NCBI RefSeq assembly: GCF_963924675.1
Contig: NC_089225.1
Location: 105,538,313-105,602,312 of the forward strand
Length of the DNA stretch: 64,000 nt
Source of the DNA: Phocoena phocoena
Taxonomy: Eukaryota; Chordata; Mammalia; Artiodactyla; Phocoenidae
Reading direction: 5' to 3'
The notes beneath the pieces are model-generated. The model had not been told where the DNA came from. It searched no databases and saw nothing but the letters and a program-made list of their open reading frames with translations. Below are positions 47,650 through 60,139 of this stretch, piece by piece. The position numbers and the translations under genes are program-made. Each line of letters starts with the position of its first letter. Position 1 is the stretch's first letter.

Positions 47650-47653
47650 TGCT

Positions 47654-47679
47654 GAATGAATGAATGAATGAATGAAAGA
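47654..47679. repeat. (GAAT)n tract
   Basis: About six GAAT units. Confidence 0.9.
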
Positions 47680-47684
47680 AAAAT

Positions 47685-47925
47685 GGTAATAATAAAAGCA
47701 ACAGCAGACATCCACGAGGGGCTGAGATGCACCAGACCGTTCTAAGCCTTCACGTGCATTATTTCATTTAGCCCTGGGGTAACTGCATGATACAAGAACT
47801 ATTAGTAGCCCCATTTTACAGATGAGAGGATGATGACAGAGAAATGTGAGGTATCCAGTTCAAGTCTACTTAGCTCGTGGGTGGCAGAGCTAGGATACAA
47901 GGCCCAAGCTCTTAATTCTCCACTA
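47685..47925 (+). mobile_element. MIR
   Basis: 'ttcacgtgcattatttcatt', 'agccccattttacagatgag' and 'gtgggtggcagagctagg' give clear MIR order. Confidence 0.85.
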
Positions 47926-47999
47926 CACTGCACAGAAGAGAAGTCAATTAAGAAAATGTTATGATGTGTAAACATAACAAGGACTTGTGTTTCTATTCT

Positions 48000-48295
48000 T
48001 TTTTTTTTTGGGCTGTGTTGGGTCTTCGTTTCTGTGCAAGGGCTTTCTCTTGTTGCGGCAAGTGGGGGCCACTCTTCATCGCGGTGCGCAGGCCTCTCAC
48101 TGTCGCGGCCTCTATTGTTGCAGAGCACAGGCTCCAGATGCGCAGGCTCAGTAGTTGTGGCGCATGGGCTCAGTAGTTGTGGCTCACGGGCTTAGTTGCT
48201 CCGCGGCATATGGGATCTTCCCGGACCAGGGCTCGTACCCATGTCCCCCGCATTAGCAGGCAGATTCTTAACCACTGCTCCACCAGGGAAGCCCC
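48000..48295 (-). mobile_element. CHR SINE, long subfamily
   Basis: T-tail left, tRNA-like head right. Perfect 14-bp target duplication 'tgtgtttctattct' at 47986-47999 and 48296-48309. Confidence 0.96.
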
Positions 48296-48439
48296 TGTGT
48301 TTCTATTCTGCTTGGATATTGGTGAAAGAAAAAATAAGAGACTTACCAATCAAGTCAAAATAAAGGAAAAATGAATTTTAGGAAAGTAATCACTCTACAT
48401 TCACGTTGATATACTCGGTTACAAATATTAATATGATCC

Positions 48440-48840
48440 ACATAGAATACTCCAAGTTGAAAGAATGGTGGATAAAAAGGTGAGGAGATGTGAAGGATCA
48501 TGACTCTGGGGAGAGCCAATATTTCAATGAGGCCAAGAGGAGATGGAAAGCAAGCATGAATGAGGGCACTGGTCAGAGGCCACATCATGAACACCTTACA
48601 TGCCACACTAAGGAGATTGCACTTCATTCTAAGGTCACTGGACGTCAACTATTTGCGTGGTTTTGATATGCTTAATTGCAAGCAACGTGGAGAGTGTATT
48701 AGTGGAGTCTGAGACTGGAAAGAGGAAACCAGGTGTTTACTAGAGTAACTGAAGTGAGAGGTCATAAGGACCAATTTGTAGCAATAGGGATAAAGAATGT
48801 GAGGCAGATTGGACAATTATTTTACAAGTAACATAACATT
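48440..48840 (-). mobile_element. L2 remnant
   Basis: 'ggagattgcacttcattcta' and 'agtctgagactggaaagagg' resemble the complement of L2. Confidence 0.5.
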
Positions 48841-49224
48841 GTTAGTTCAGGGACCAACTGGATGATAGAAGAACCGAAGAGCGGGCAGGGCCTAGGGACA
48901 CAATGTAACAGGAGTCAAAAACTCAAATGCCAGCAGGAGTCCAGCAGACCATGTTGATGAAGGAAGCGGGCCAACTGTAAGGCAGTAGGGAGTGGCAGGG
49001 ACTGTGGCAAACTGGAAAACTCATGGCCTTCCAAAGGGGGTGGCCACCACCCCCCTGCAGCCAGCTGCTGCCATCTGAATGTGAGGCCAGTTACCAGATC
49101 TTCTAAATTTTCAAGAAATATCTGAAATCCAGATTCTTGTTTGAACCCTTACTATTTTAAAATGTTGGTAAGTCATTTCTCTGGTAAATAAAACATATCT
49201 GAGGGCCCTGTTTATGTGGCTTCT

Positions 49225-49460
49225 CAGTGTGACTTAATGTGAAGCACGGGCTTTGGAGCCAAAAGGAACTGGGTTCAAAAACCATCTCTGTGCACTAAAC
49301 TGTGGGACCGTGGGCAAGTACTCAATCACCCTCATCTGTTTCATGGAGTGGAGATAGTAATGCCTACAACATATGGCTTTTATGAAGCCTAAATGTAAAG
49401 ATCTATGGCAAACATTTGGTACAGTGACTGGCAAATAGTCACTGTTTAATAAGAAGTAGC
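49225..49460 (+). mobile_element. MIR
   Basis: 'ctttggagccaaaaggaact', 'gggcaagtactcaatcaccc' and 'catctgtttcatggagtgg' follow MIR order. Confidence 0.8.
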
Positions 49461-49569
49461 AATAATTGCAGTGTGATTCCCAGATTAGGAAACAATGTTG
49501 GTGGTGTTGTTACCAACTGCAATGGAAAATACAGGAGGAGATTCCCCGGGGAGGCTTATGATTCCCAGG

Positions 49570-49620
49570 GGAGGAACAGACAGACAGATGGATAGGTGGA
49601 TGGACAGACAAATGGATGGT
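49570..49620. repeat. Imperfect GACA/GGAT tetranucleotide repeat
   Basis: Reads 'gacagacagatggatagg' and continues in like manner. Confidence 0.75.
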
Positions 49621-49639
49621 TAAGTTTTAAGAAAGATAA

Positions 49640-49975
49640 GAGGAAAACCAGGAGAGGAAGGTGTCACTGAAAACAATGGAAAAGAGAACATCAAAAAGGG
49701 AGTTGTCAAAAATGTCACCGAACTCTGCCTAGAAGCCAGGTGAGCTGGCCCAAGATAGCCCGCTAGAAGACAAGAGACCTCATGAATCAAAGCAAGCCAG
49801 TCCAGTGAGGCCACCCAAGACCAGATAGCCACCAAGCAATCTGGCCTGTGACCGGCTGAAATACAGCCCAAATTGCCAACCCACAACAATCATGAGCTAA
49901 ATAAATGATTGTTGTTTTTACCACGAAGTTTTGAGGTGGTTTGTTATGCAGCAAAAGCTAACTGATACAATGTAA
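49640..49975 (+). mobile_element. Old LTR 3' part, ERVL/MaLR type
   Basis: 'gagctaaataaatgattgtt', 'gttttgaggtggtttgttat' and 'aaagctaactgatacaa' are the usual 3' end of such LTRs. The 5' limit is unclear. Confidence 0.5.
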
Positions 49976-50525
49976 TAGGAGACACAGCACTACATCTAAA
50001 TAGTAATGTGGGCCAGAAGGAAACTGTTGTTTTGCTCTGCTTTATGTAAAAGACTTGAAAGAGGAATTGATTATGTACTAGAAGAAACTTTAACTAAAGA
50101 AGGAATCAATAAATCCTTGTTGAATATCTAAAAGGTTCACTGCTGTTGAATCAGGAATCCTGCATTTTATTACTATTAAAATTTCCCTTTTCTTACCATT
50201 TCAAGAAAATAGAAAAACAAGATGAGATGCAAATAATATTTATATTTTCAGAGAATCCTAATATACCTCAGTATATACTGAAGAGAGAAGACACCTTTGA
50301 CATATTATCCAGTCTAAAAATATATAATGTAATATAAAATGCCATTCTGTTATAAAGGATGATGACAAAGCAAAAATGAATTCAAGGTGTATCTCAATAC
50401 ACTTTATGGAGATGCATGTGATATAGGGTGATTATGGGATAATTTTCCTAGCTCACAAGATTATTAATGAACATTAGAAAGGGGATTCACAGATTAAATG
50501 CTGAGCCAATTTTCAAAATACTATT

Positions 50526-50889
50526 TGTTATGGACTAAATGTTTGTGTCCCCTCAAAATTAATATGTTGAAGTCCTACCCCAAAATGTGATGGCATTAGG
50601 AGGTGGGGTCTTTGGGGGGTAATTAGGATTAGATGAGGGTGGAACCCCCATGATGGAATTAGTGACCTTGTAAGAAGAAGACACACCAGAGCTTCCTCTT
50701 TCTGCCACTAAGGACACAGCAAGAAGGCAGCCAACTGCAAGTGAGGAAGACAGCCCTCACTAGAACCCGACCATGCTGGCAGCCTTATCTCAGACTTCCC
50801 AGCCTCCATAACTGTGACAAATAAATGTCTGTTGTTCAAGCCACCCAGTCAGTAGTATTTTTTTATGGAAGTTTGAGCTGACCAAGACA
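50526..50889 (+). mobile_element. Complete solo LTR, MaLR (MLT1/MST-like)
   Basis: Begins 'tgttatggactaaatgtttg' and ends 'gaccaagaca', so TG...CA, 364 bp. The 5-bp flanks 'ctatt' and 'ctgtt' match at four of five. Contains the poly(A) signal 'aataaa' near 50821. No internal genes. Confidence 0.85.
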
Positions 50890-51044
50890 CTGTTACTTTG
50901 ATCAGCAAATTCTCTATTTCCTTCTATCACCTAAGCAATTGTTATCCTCTTACTCATATAACATTGTTTTCTAAGTGACTCACATCTTCTTCAGCCACCT
51001 CTTAAATGACCTTCCTAAGAGAGAAAAGAACAAACTTTCATAAC

Positions 51045-51215
51045 CCAAAGAATTCAGGGCCAGGAAACCCAAGCTTGAATCTTCTTACTAGTGTATGACC
51101 TTGAGCAAGGTACTTAATCATTTTGTGCTTTAATTTCCTTACCTATAACATGGGGATGACCCCTGATGTGTAGGATCAAATAAAACTGTATGTGGAACTC
51201 AATAAATGTTGGATT
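51045..51215 (+). mobile_element. MIR
   Basis: 'gtatgaccttgagcaaggta' and 'ataacatggggatgacccc' are MIR core wording. Confidence 0.75.
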
Positions 51216-51569
51216 CTCCTTCCTTTGAGCAGTGCTTCTGGGGAAATTCCAAGTGGCCTGTGTCCAGAGTTTGTGGTTAGGGAAACTGGAAAGAAGCTGG
51301 CCTGTCAGCCAATCTCTGGAACACAGTCAAATTTCACATTTGCATGAATCCTTCATGGTGGAGTCCTGAGTACATCTAAGAGCGAGTGTCCTGGAATCAG
51401 AGGTGCTCACGCACTTTTCTCTAAACACACACACAGTTATTGGGCCATCCGGTGAGGCTGATGCGTGGAGGTGGGGTCCTAGAGCAAACAGCTGAGGGAG
51501 GAGGGGACGAGCAGAAGCATCCGTGACAGCCTTTCTGTACAGGCTCAAAAGGACAGTCTGTTGAAACTG

Positions 51570-51818
51570 TTTATTAATGGCTAACACCTGTACATACCAG
51601 GCACTGTTCCAAGAGTTTCAACTATATTAACTCATTTAGTCCTGGCATCAGTTCTACGAGCTAAGTACTATCATTTCCTTTTCAGATGGAGAAACAGACA
51701 CAGAGACAGATCAAGCAACTTGACCAAGGTTACACAGCTAGAAAATGGTAGCAATAGGATTTGAACCCAGGCAGTCTGACTCCCAAATCCAAGCTCCAGA
51801 CCATTACTCTTAGCTGTA
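51570..51818 (+). mobile_element. MIR
   Basis: 'ccaggcactgttccaagag', 'aacttgaccaaggttacaca' and 'ggatttgaacccaggcagtc' make a nearly full MIR. Confidence 0.9.
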
Positions 51819-51844
51819 ATACTTGATATCTGGGCTGTAGTAAA

Positions 51845-52360
51845 CTTAGCAGAATACCAGGATACAAAGTCAATATACAAAAAATAAATTATATTTCTAC
51901 TCTCTAGTAGTAAGTGACCATACATTTTTGAAAATTTAAACAGCACTTACCATATTATTAAAAAGCATAAAATACTTAGGAATAAATTTAACAATAGCTA
52001 TGTAAGTCCTCTACACTGAAAACTACAAAACACTGCTTAGAGAAATGAAAAACACCCAATAAATGAAGAGCTATACCATATTCATGAATTAGAAGGCTCA
52101 ATATTATTAAGATGCAACTCGATTCACTGCAATACCGATCAAAATCTCAGCTGGCTTCCTTTTGTACAAATTAACAAGGTGACTCTATAATTTATATCAA
52201 CATGCAAGGGACCTAGAACACCCAAAACAATATAGAAAAAAAAAAAAAAAGGACAGATCTGGAGAATTTACACTAGCTGACTTCAAAACTTAGTATAAGG
52301 CTATAGTAATCAAATCATGATTACTGGGGTGTTTACTGTCTGCAATTCAATAAATCAAAT
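51845..52360 (+). mobile_element. Old L1 ORF2 fragment
   Basis: 'acaaagtcaatatacaaaaa', 'ctacactgaaaactacaaaa' and 'gcaataccgatcaaaatctc' follow ORF2 order. An A-run at 52237-52251 is included. Confidence 0.8.
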
Positions 52361-52479
52361 TCTGATTGATAAACCATATCAGCACAATCAAGTAACTAGC
52401 TCTTGTACGTCTTAGCTTCCTCATTTGTTAAGAATGGAGATTACGGAATGGCTGTATATATCAAGTAGTTATAGTTGTG

Positions 52480-52690
52480 CTGGCAGAGAGAAAGAGAGGA
52501 ATTGTGGTGCTAATAGTAACAGTAAATGTTGAATTCTTATTATATACCAGATACTACGTGAAGCAAATGGTATCCATCTTTTATTTATCACAACCACTGA
52601 ATCAACTGGGGTCTACTACTATCCACTTTTACAGAAGAAGGCTTAGAGACTTTATATTAGGGAACTAGTCCCCCAGGGACACTCAGTAAG
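52480..52690 (+). mobile_element. MIR remnant
   Basis: 'tatataccagatactacgtg' and 'cacttttacagaagaaggct' suggest a diverged MIR. Confidence 0.6.
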
Positions 52691-54391
52691 TGGGAAAAGC
52701 AATTTCAAAGTAAGATCTATCTGAAACCACATCTGTGCTCTTGAGCCCCATGTTAGGCTTCCTTGCATAAGAGTTTGCATAAAAGCACTTGAAAAGTTGA
52801 AGGTGCTATGCTAGCATAAGAAATTAGGGCCAGAATAGAGCCATTGGTGTCCTGAATTCTCAAATTTAAGGCAGCTTTAGAAAACGGAAATTACTTAGCA
52901 GTGATGAATTTTGAACGCAATGCATTTGAAATGTCCTGAACCTGACTAGTTCTCAGTATTTCCAATATCACATGGAAGATATTTTTGAAATACAAGGATA
53001 AATCTTGAATCCTAAGGAGTAAACATATCGCATACCACCTTACTTACCAACTCCTTATAAAATCAAAAGTCATCTTTAAAATCATCCAAATATAAAAAAA
53101 ATCATCCAAATATCAAATTTAGAGCCACGATGCCAACCAATGCAAGCATGGCCTTCCAATGTGCTGATCCAGGCCAGATGTTGACTAGTTTATGGTCCTT
53201 GCTACAGTGCATGCTACAGGGGCATTAATGTGTAATTTTTTGAAATTTTTGAAACTAGCTTGTAAACATGATACTGATCACAGAAAGCCTGAATACTGAG
53301 TGAATGTAGTTTCAAAAGTTAAACTGCAGCCCAGATAAGAAACGTTGTATATTCAATATCTAGATATATAAATATAAGTACCTTTGGAAGTGATCCCAAA
53401 CGCAGATATAGTGGTATATGAATCCGATTTCTCTGTATAAAAATATGGAAGTTGATGACCCAAGGCTACGACAAAGACTGGTATAAAATGCAGCTGTGCA
53501 CTGAATTTTCAGGGTGCAGGGCAGTTCTGAGAGTGCTGGTAGAAAGATGTTTTACACCACACGGTAGAAATGGCCTTGGATCATCTATAGCTGAGATTCA
53601 GCCAGAACATATTTCATCTTTCCAAGAAACATTCTAAAAATGAACCAAGATTCTCATTCACTCTATTTTCTCCTCTGCCTCTCCCTCCATCCTCTCTCTC
53701 TCAACACATACACACAGACACACATTACAGATAAACAGCTTTAAACTCCATCTCCAATAGTAGGAACTTTTATGCATTTTCCTGTTCCTGAATAATGTTA
53801 CAAGTCTAAAAGCAATTATTTTAGATAGCCTTTGGTAAAGTTTCTCTTTTTATTAGCATAACTCTTTAAGAACTTTGGTCAGTCTTTCAATAATCTCTTA
53901 AGGTAAATATTTCTGAAAATTCCTCTTGCAGAATATGCAAACCAAATTAGTTACGGTAGCAAAGGCAAGAGGGGTGAAAAACAAAATTTAACATTCTTGG
54001 GATCAGCTATGTTCCTGGATACATTCAAACCCCAAAACATGAAGAACTCTATATAGGAGAACACATGAAATACAGCTTTGTGGAATACTGTAATATAAGT
54101 AATAAAAATAATAATAGTAACGTCTCTGAGCTAAAAGATTAGTAAATTACTGGATGCTAATGGACTAGTATATCTGGATTTACAATCCTACTTGAAGAAT
54201 AGAAAATGAACAACTATTTGATGACGTTAACCTAAAGGTGCAGAGAGGATGCTGAAGATGGTGAGACTTCTTGTTTGGAATAGTTTATTTCAAACCATAT
54301 GAACCTCATATGATGGACATCAGGAAATATTGGAAGGAAAACACAGTAGCTCCAGAGAAAACCTCTATTTCAAACACAAGGAAGTAACTTC
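52691..54391. other. Intron sequence with no recognised feature
   Basis: About 1.7 kb, no exon or repeat recognised. A short direct echo, 'aaaatcatccaaatat', occurs twice near 53080-53115. Confidence 0.5.
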
Positions 54392-54401
54392 AAAGAGACT
54401 T

Positions 54402-54600
54402 GGGCTTCCCTGGTGGCGCAGTGGTTGAGAGTCCACCTGCCGATGCAGGGGACACGGGTTCGTGCCCCGGTCCGGGAAGATCCCACATGCCGCGGAGCGG
54501 CTGGGCCCGTGAGCCATGGTCGCTGAGCCTGCACTCCGCAACGGGAGAGGCCACAGCAGTGAGAGGCCCGCGTACCGCAAAAAAAAAAAAAAAAAAAAAA
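54402..54600 (+). mobile_element. CHR SINE, short subfamily, small internal deletion
   Basis: Target duplication 'aaagagactt' at 54392-54401 and 54601-54610. It lacks about 14 bases around the 'gcgtccggagcctgt' segment found in its relatives. Long A-tail. Confidence 0.95.
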
Positions 54601-54610
54601 AAAGAGACTT

Positions 54611-55149
54611 AAAACAACCCAATGCAACAAAAAGAAAGTTTAGAAAAGGATGAAAGATTTAAGGATTAAATTGGAAAATAAAACAGAACTGCAAAAGAAA
54701 TCTAAGCAATGAGAGGCTAATGAAAAAACTATGATTTAGCTAGTTGACTGTTGCTTCAAATTTTGTATTTGAACCAGTATTTATATGAATATGCCTGCTC
54801 AACATTTATTATGTACAGAAGAAAATCAACACCCTTGAAATATACATACACGTTATGGAAATCAGATATTTAAGACCAAAAGAAAACATTTCCAGAAGAT
54901 TTTAAATTACAAGACAATAAAGTCACTCTATGTAGAAAGCTACTGAGAGGTCAGAAGTTTCTGCAATATTAATAAGGGAAATATGGAATAAAGCATTCCT
55001 TCCATGAACCTGAACATTTCATCTGCACTGCCAAAGTTACAATTATTTCTCTCCTCACCTATTATAATAGTTTCCTGTGATGAGATTCCCTGTTCTATCT
55101 TACCCCTATGACCAATTCTCCAAATAGCAATGAGCATGATTTACTTAAA
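54611..55149. other. Intron sequence with no recognised feature
   Basis: AT-rich, nothing recognised. Confidence 0.5.
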
Positions 55150-55670
55150 ATGTAAATATTATCATGGCTTCCAATTGCTCTTAGAATAAAATTTGACCTC
55201 CCTCCCATAAGCATCAAGTCCTGCGGGCTAGGACTCAGCTGACCACTCTGGCCCCTCTCTCTCTAGGAGCCAGCCCACTGGCCTCCATTCAGTTCCCCAG
55301 AAGACAAGCTACTCCCCATGCAGAGCCTTGCAACATGGCCTGGACACTGCTCCTCCTAACAGCTTCACAACTGGCTCCTTTTGGTTCTCGGCTTCAACGT
55401 TAAGACAGACAGGACTTTTCTGATCACCCCATTCTAGGTATCCCTTTCTTGTTGTGTATCACAGTGTCCTGCTCACTACCTTCATAGCACTTCCTTGAAT
55501 TTGCAGTGACGTAGTTGTGGATTTCCTATCGCCTGTCTCCCAGCCCACAGGACCACGGACTTCCCGGGGAAGGAGCCGTGCTAGCTCCTCTCAACCTTGA
55601 GCCCCAGCACCCAGCATAGTGGCCACGCTGTAAATATTTATGCAATAGACGGACAAACGAATGGATGAGT
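55150..55670 (+). mobile_element. L2
   Basis: 'ccagcacccagcatagtggc' and 'gtaaatatttatgcaatag' mark the L2 3' end, with CT-rich L2 wording before it. Confidence 0.75.
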
Positions 55671-55989
55671 GACAGAGGACACACTCTAACAGATTTATTA
55701 CACACTAGGGTAATGAGTAAAACAGGATTGATAAATATGTTTTAGGTTTGGGGAGTTACAATGAGGAAATATGAAAAAGATGATTGGTCAATTGTTATTT
55801 TAATGACAGAGGTATAAATGAATAATCACTGAATCAAGATGAAGGTCGACAGTGTAGTTCATCTAAGGGGCTTGATGAACTGCAAAGGGAAGCAAAGATA
55901 AAGAAGAGCTTTGACTCTCAAAAAACTTATTCTCTAACTGAAGAGACCAGAAGGGCACATTTAGGACGATGAAGGAACAACTTGAGGCC

Positions 55990-56335
55990 TTTTTTTTTCT
56001 TTCTGCAAACATTTTACTGAACGATCCCAGTGTGGTATGAGCTTGGAGGGACCGGCCCAGGCTGTCAACATGGGATCAGTGTGTACAGCACAGGCTCCAG
56101 AGTGGCAGTGATTCCAAAGAAAGATGGCTTATCACCGGGGTGGGGCAGGCCAGGAAAACCTCATGGGAGAGTTGGGTTTTGTGCTGGGCTTCAAAGAAAA
56201 GCCCAAGGTTTGGCTGGGCAGAGAAGGACGAGGAATGATATTAGAATCAGAGAAGAGGTTCTGGCTGATGTTTATGGAAAACTTAATTGGAACCACATTT
56301 GTTCTGGTTCTAAGAAAGCAGACAGTTATGTAAGA
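55990..56335 (-). mobile_element. L2-like remnant
   Basis: 'ggaaaacctcatgggagagt' and 'gtgctgggcttcaaagaaaa' resemble the complement of L2. Tentative. Confidence 0.45.
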
Positions 56336-56689
56336 TAAGGAGGAAAAGGGGGAATATCTAGGAAAAGCAGTTACAAAAACATCAGACGTTAAAGGCCCAA
56401 GGCGATTACATATAAATTGTGACTTTTAATTTTTAAGAAAAGCCATTTGAGAGAGTAAAAACCACTGGAAGGACTTTCTCTTTAGGAGAATAGAAAGACA
56501 AATCTAGATCTAAGACAGGAAAATGAAAAGTAACTAGGAAATAGAGGAATGTTAAATGAACGTTCCCCCAGTTCAGCCTAAATAGAGAGAAGGCAGAAGA
56601 GATGAAAATTATTTAAAGTAGATGAATTATATGGGCAAAAATAATTGGCTATTATTAACAATGGAAATTTAGAGGTTTAGTCAGAAGGT
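56336..56689. other. Intron sequence with no recognised feature
   Basis: AT-rich, nothing recognised. Confidence 0.45.
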
Positions 56690-57520
56690 TCTGCGATTTC
56701 CTTTGGGCATTCATTCATCTAACCTGTACTAATTGAGAACAACCATGTACCAGGCACTGCTCAAGACCTTATATTCTGGTGAGAAAAACAAATAGAAAGA
56801 TAAGTAAATATATATCATTAGCTAGTGCTACATGGTACTGAAGCAGGTAAGGGGCAGAGAATAATGGGGGTCATCTTAAATAGTGTAGTTAGGGAGACCT
56901 AAATGACCAGAGGGCATGAGCCACATTCAAGCCAGGAGGAAGGGTTCCAGCAGGTGCAAATGCCCAAGGAGCAAGTTGTGTCCAGAGGTGAATGGCGCCC
57001 CTTGCAGGACAATTCTCAAGTAATTGGTGTGTTTTAAGAACAACAAGCCACCGGCAAAGAGGAGCAAGAAATGATGCTGGAGAGGCAACCAGGGATGTGT
57101 GGGCCCTGGACCACATTTTTTTTTTTTTTTTGCGGTACGCGGGCCTCTCACTGTTGTGGCCTCTCCCGTTGCGGAGCACAGGCTCTGGACGCGCAGGCTC
57201 AGCGGCCATGGCTCACGGGCCCAGCCGCTCTGCAGCATGTGGGATCTTCCCGGACCGGGGCATGAACCCGTGTCCCCTGCATCGGCAGGCGGACTCTCAC
57301 CACTGCGCCACCAGGGAAGCCCTGGACCACATTTTCGATGGCAGATCACCAAGGTTTGAGAGATGGGGAGTGAAAACATGGACTTTCCATTTGAGAAGGA
57401 TTACTTTGGCTATTGTGTGGAGAATAGACTGCAGGAGACAAGAATGAATCAGAAAGAGAAGCCAGGAAGCTTTCAATGAGTCCAGACAGAGCTGGAACCT
57501 AGAAGAACCCAAGAGGCTGG
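56690..57520 (-). mobile_element. L2, split by a CHR SINE
   Basis: 'ccatgtaccaggcactgctc', 'gttccagcaggtgcaaatgc' and, after the SINE, 'aaggattactttggctattg' follow the complement of L2. Confidence 0.7.
57120..57319 (-). mobile_element. CHR SINE, short subfamily, inside L2
   Basis: Perfect 16-bp target duplication 'ccctggaccacatttt' at 57104-57119 and 57320-57335. T-tail left, tRNA-like head right. Confidence 0.97.
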
Positions 57521-57699
57521 GAATCTTGGGCAAATGATGTAACCATTCTCTCTGACATGAAAAACAGGAACATTTCCCTGTAAGAGAGTCAGAGGATTGC
57601 CTTCCACACGTAAGAAGGATCTTGATGTCTCAACTCATGGAAATTCTAAGTCTGGAGAAAAATTAAAAAAAAAAAAAAGATAGGAGCTAAGAAATGGGA

Positions 57700-57885
57700 C
57701 ATGCAAGGGAGACACAGGTCCTGAATACCCACCATATATTACCCAGCAAGTCCATGAGATAGGCATTATGTTTTACATAGTATGAAACTGAGACCCAGAA
57801 GGGTTAAGTAACTTGACCAAAGCCATCTGGTAAGTGACAGAATTGAAATTCAACACAAGCCTGTCCCTCTCCAAGGACTTAACGA
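57700..57885 (+). mobile_element. MIR
   Basis: 'gaaactgagacccagaaggg' and 'ttaagtaacttgaccaaagc' are MIR wording. Confidence 0.75.
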
Positions 57886-58184
57886 ATTTTTAGCCTCAGT
57901 TTCTTCATCTGCTTTTTTTAAAAATAACACTCATTTTCATGAATTTTAAATGGGCTGATGTGTAGAAACACCTAGTTTCCACTTCCACACAAAGAAAATC
58001 AAAGGGGTGCTAGGCCCTTTTGCTAGGTTTGCCAATGTCGAGACCATACCAGGCATAGGGCCATTATCCCCTTTCTTGTGGATGTCAAGGCTTCTGTTGG
58101 CATAGAAGGCTTTACAGAACTTTCTTGGGCTGCTCCGAGTAATTAATCCCTGAGGGAACTCTGTAACTCTGCTCTTCAAGCAAG

Positions 58185-58312
58185 TGGCTCTCAACCCGAG
58201 CTGCACTGAAACCACCTGGAGAGTTTTTAAAAATTCAGTGCCTGGTTCCCACCTCTGGAGCTACTAACTTAATTGGCCTGAGGTGTGGCCTGCCGTCAGG
58301 ATTTTTTAAGGA
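58185..58312 (+). mobile_element. MER5-like hAT remnant
   Basis: 'agtggctctcaacccgagct' and 'gaaaccacctggagag' match the 5' part of MER5A. The 3' end is lost. Confidence 0.65.
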
Positions 58313-59097
58313 GGATCCACCTTTCCTTTACACAGTTTTTTTCTTGGCTGGTAGCCACAGTGTTGCTTTCTATTTGGTCATGAGGAGGGAAATGCATACA
58401 CTATTACGAAGTTTCATAACTATTTTTTCTCCCAACCAAGACAGATTTAATCTTTGCATGTGGTATGATAGCACTCTACTGCTACAGTATTTATTTACTA
58501 CTTTTAACCCCCCGAATTCCATTATCATTTATTTTGACAACTGTGTACCAATTTTCCTCTTTTTTTAAACCAACATGCCTCTTTCAGTCCTTATACTTCA
58601 GATGAAATGGACCCCAAATGCCAGCTCCAAGGGTGACTTTGTGTCTAAAGCCTGGCTTGCCAAAGTATTCCATACCATGGCCGCATTGGTTCAGGGCTGG
58701 GCAAATGTCTCAATTCAAAACAATCCAAGTCAGCCTCACGGCTTTTGATTTATTGGGAGAAGACAAACTCTGCTCCAGCCATTCTGACAATGGATCCAAC
58801 ACAGGAAAGGAGAGAGAAGATTGTTGGAGAGATAAAAACTCAGGCTTGATGATACTGAGCCCCTGGATCAAGCCATCTTGAGTTCATCCTGCATATTTGT
58901 TACATGAGCCAATGCACTCTCTTTTTTTTTCACTAGCCTATTTGAATTGGATTGTCTGTTACTTTAAAATCAAGATTTTTAATGGATACAGACATGCTCT
59001 AAAAATTATCTTGTATGGAAAACAAAAGGCTATCACCTAACCTAGCCAATTCTCCTAATAAACATATAATAATAATTTAAAAACATGAATGTATGAT
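58313..59097. other. Intron sequence with no recognised feature
   Basis: Nothing recognised. Confidence 0.45.
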
Positions 59098-59112
59098 AAG
59101 AGTAAGGGGAAA

Positions 59113-59309
59113 AGGGCTTCCCTGGTGGCACAGTGGTTGAGAGTCCGCCTGCCGATGCAGGGAACATGGGTTCCTGCCCTGGTCTGGGAAGATCGCAGCT
59201 GGGCCCGTGAGCCATGGCCGCTGAGCCTGTGCGTCCAGAGCCTGCTCCGCAGCGGGAGAGGCCACAGCAGTGAGAGGCCCGCGTACCGCAAAAAAAAAAA
59301 AAAAAAAAA
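59113..59309 (+). mobile_element. CHR SINE, short subfamily, internal deletion
   Basis: Target duplication 'aagagtaagggga' (59098-59110) against 'aagaataagggga' (59310-59322), one mismatch. About 20 bases around 'ccacatgccgcggagcggc' are missing compared with relatives. Confidence 0.95.
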
Positions 59310-59322
59310 AAGAATAAGGGGA

Positions 59323-60139
59323 ATGAAAGACAGACATAGAGGAACAGCTGCGGTCTGAAGAAATGCGGTAGAACAAGAAAAGCTTTCACAAGCATATTTA
59401 GGAGTTAGATGTAATTGGCTTCTTTTAGAATTCTCAAAGACTGCAAATAAAAGATAAGCATCGTTCAGTGTTTTCTAACTGACTGGTATTTCTTCAACTG
59501 AGTCTCATCTCTGCACCTGGACCACAAGGTTTCTGGGTTTGTAAAAGTTAAATACAACTTTGTAAGCCCTTTAAACAAGTAGTTCTAGTTCTAGTTCAAG
59601 TTTGTCCCACAGAACTAGATGAACAAACGCATAAAAAACACGTGTATGAAAAGTTCTCTGTAGCAGATAAAAAACAGCAAAAAGCAAAAAATCAAAAATG
59701 AATAAATGTCCCTTTGGCAGACTCCACTTCCTCAGTGATTCTTAGAAGCTGACGTTCCTCATTCTGTCCCGGCCCCTCTTCTCTTCCCCTCCGTGTTCTT
59801 TCCTGGGGGGGTCTCACACATGGCTGTGGCTGGAATTAAGACCTATAAGTAGAAACCCCCTGAACTGACCTTTCCAGCCCGGTTCTCTCCCCCATGCTCA
59901 GGTTCATTTTTCATTTGACAATTTCACAATTCCCTCTGACTCTTCCATGGGCTTCTTGTGCTCATGTCTTATCCTCCCCTCTCGAAGCTGCTCACTACCC
60001 AAGAGCACCCCCATACAAGAAGGTGCCTGCACCTTCTGAAAGCTGGCTTGCTCTGCCTGGCCCCACTCCTCCTCTCACAGCCAATCTGCCATGTCCCTCT
60101 GTCTCCATGGTACCACTCTAACTCATTCCACTATGCAGT
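59323..60139. other. Intron sequence with no recognised feature
   Basis: A tail-like A-rich tract lies at 59675-59700. Nothing else recognised. Confidence 0.45.

Noticed and set aside
56992..57447. Open frames of about 150 residues on both strands
   Set aside because: They lie over a CHR SINE whose GC-rich body keeps frames open. The same peptides recur at every SINE copy in the window.
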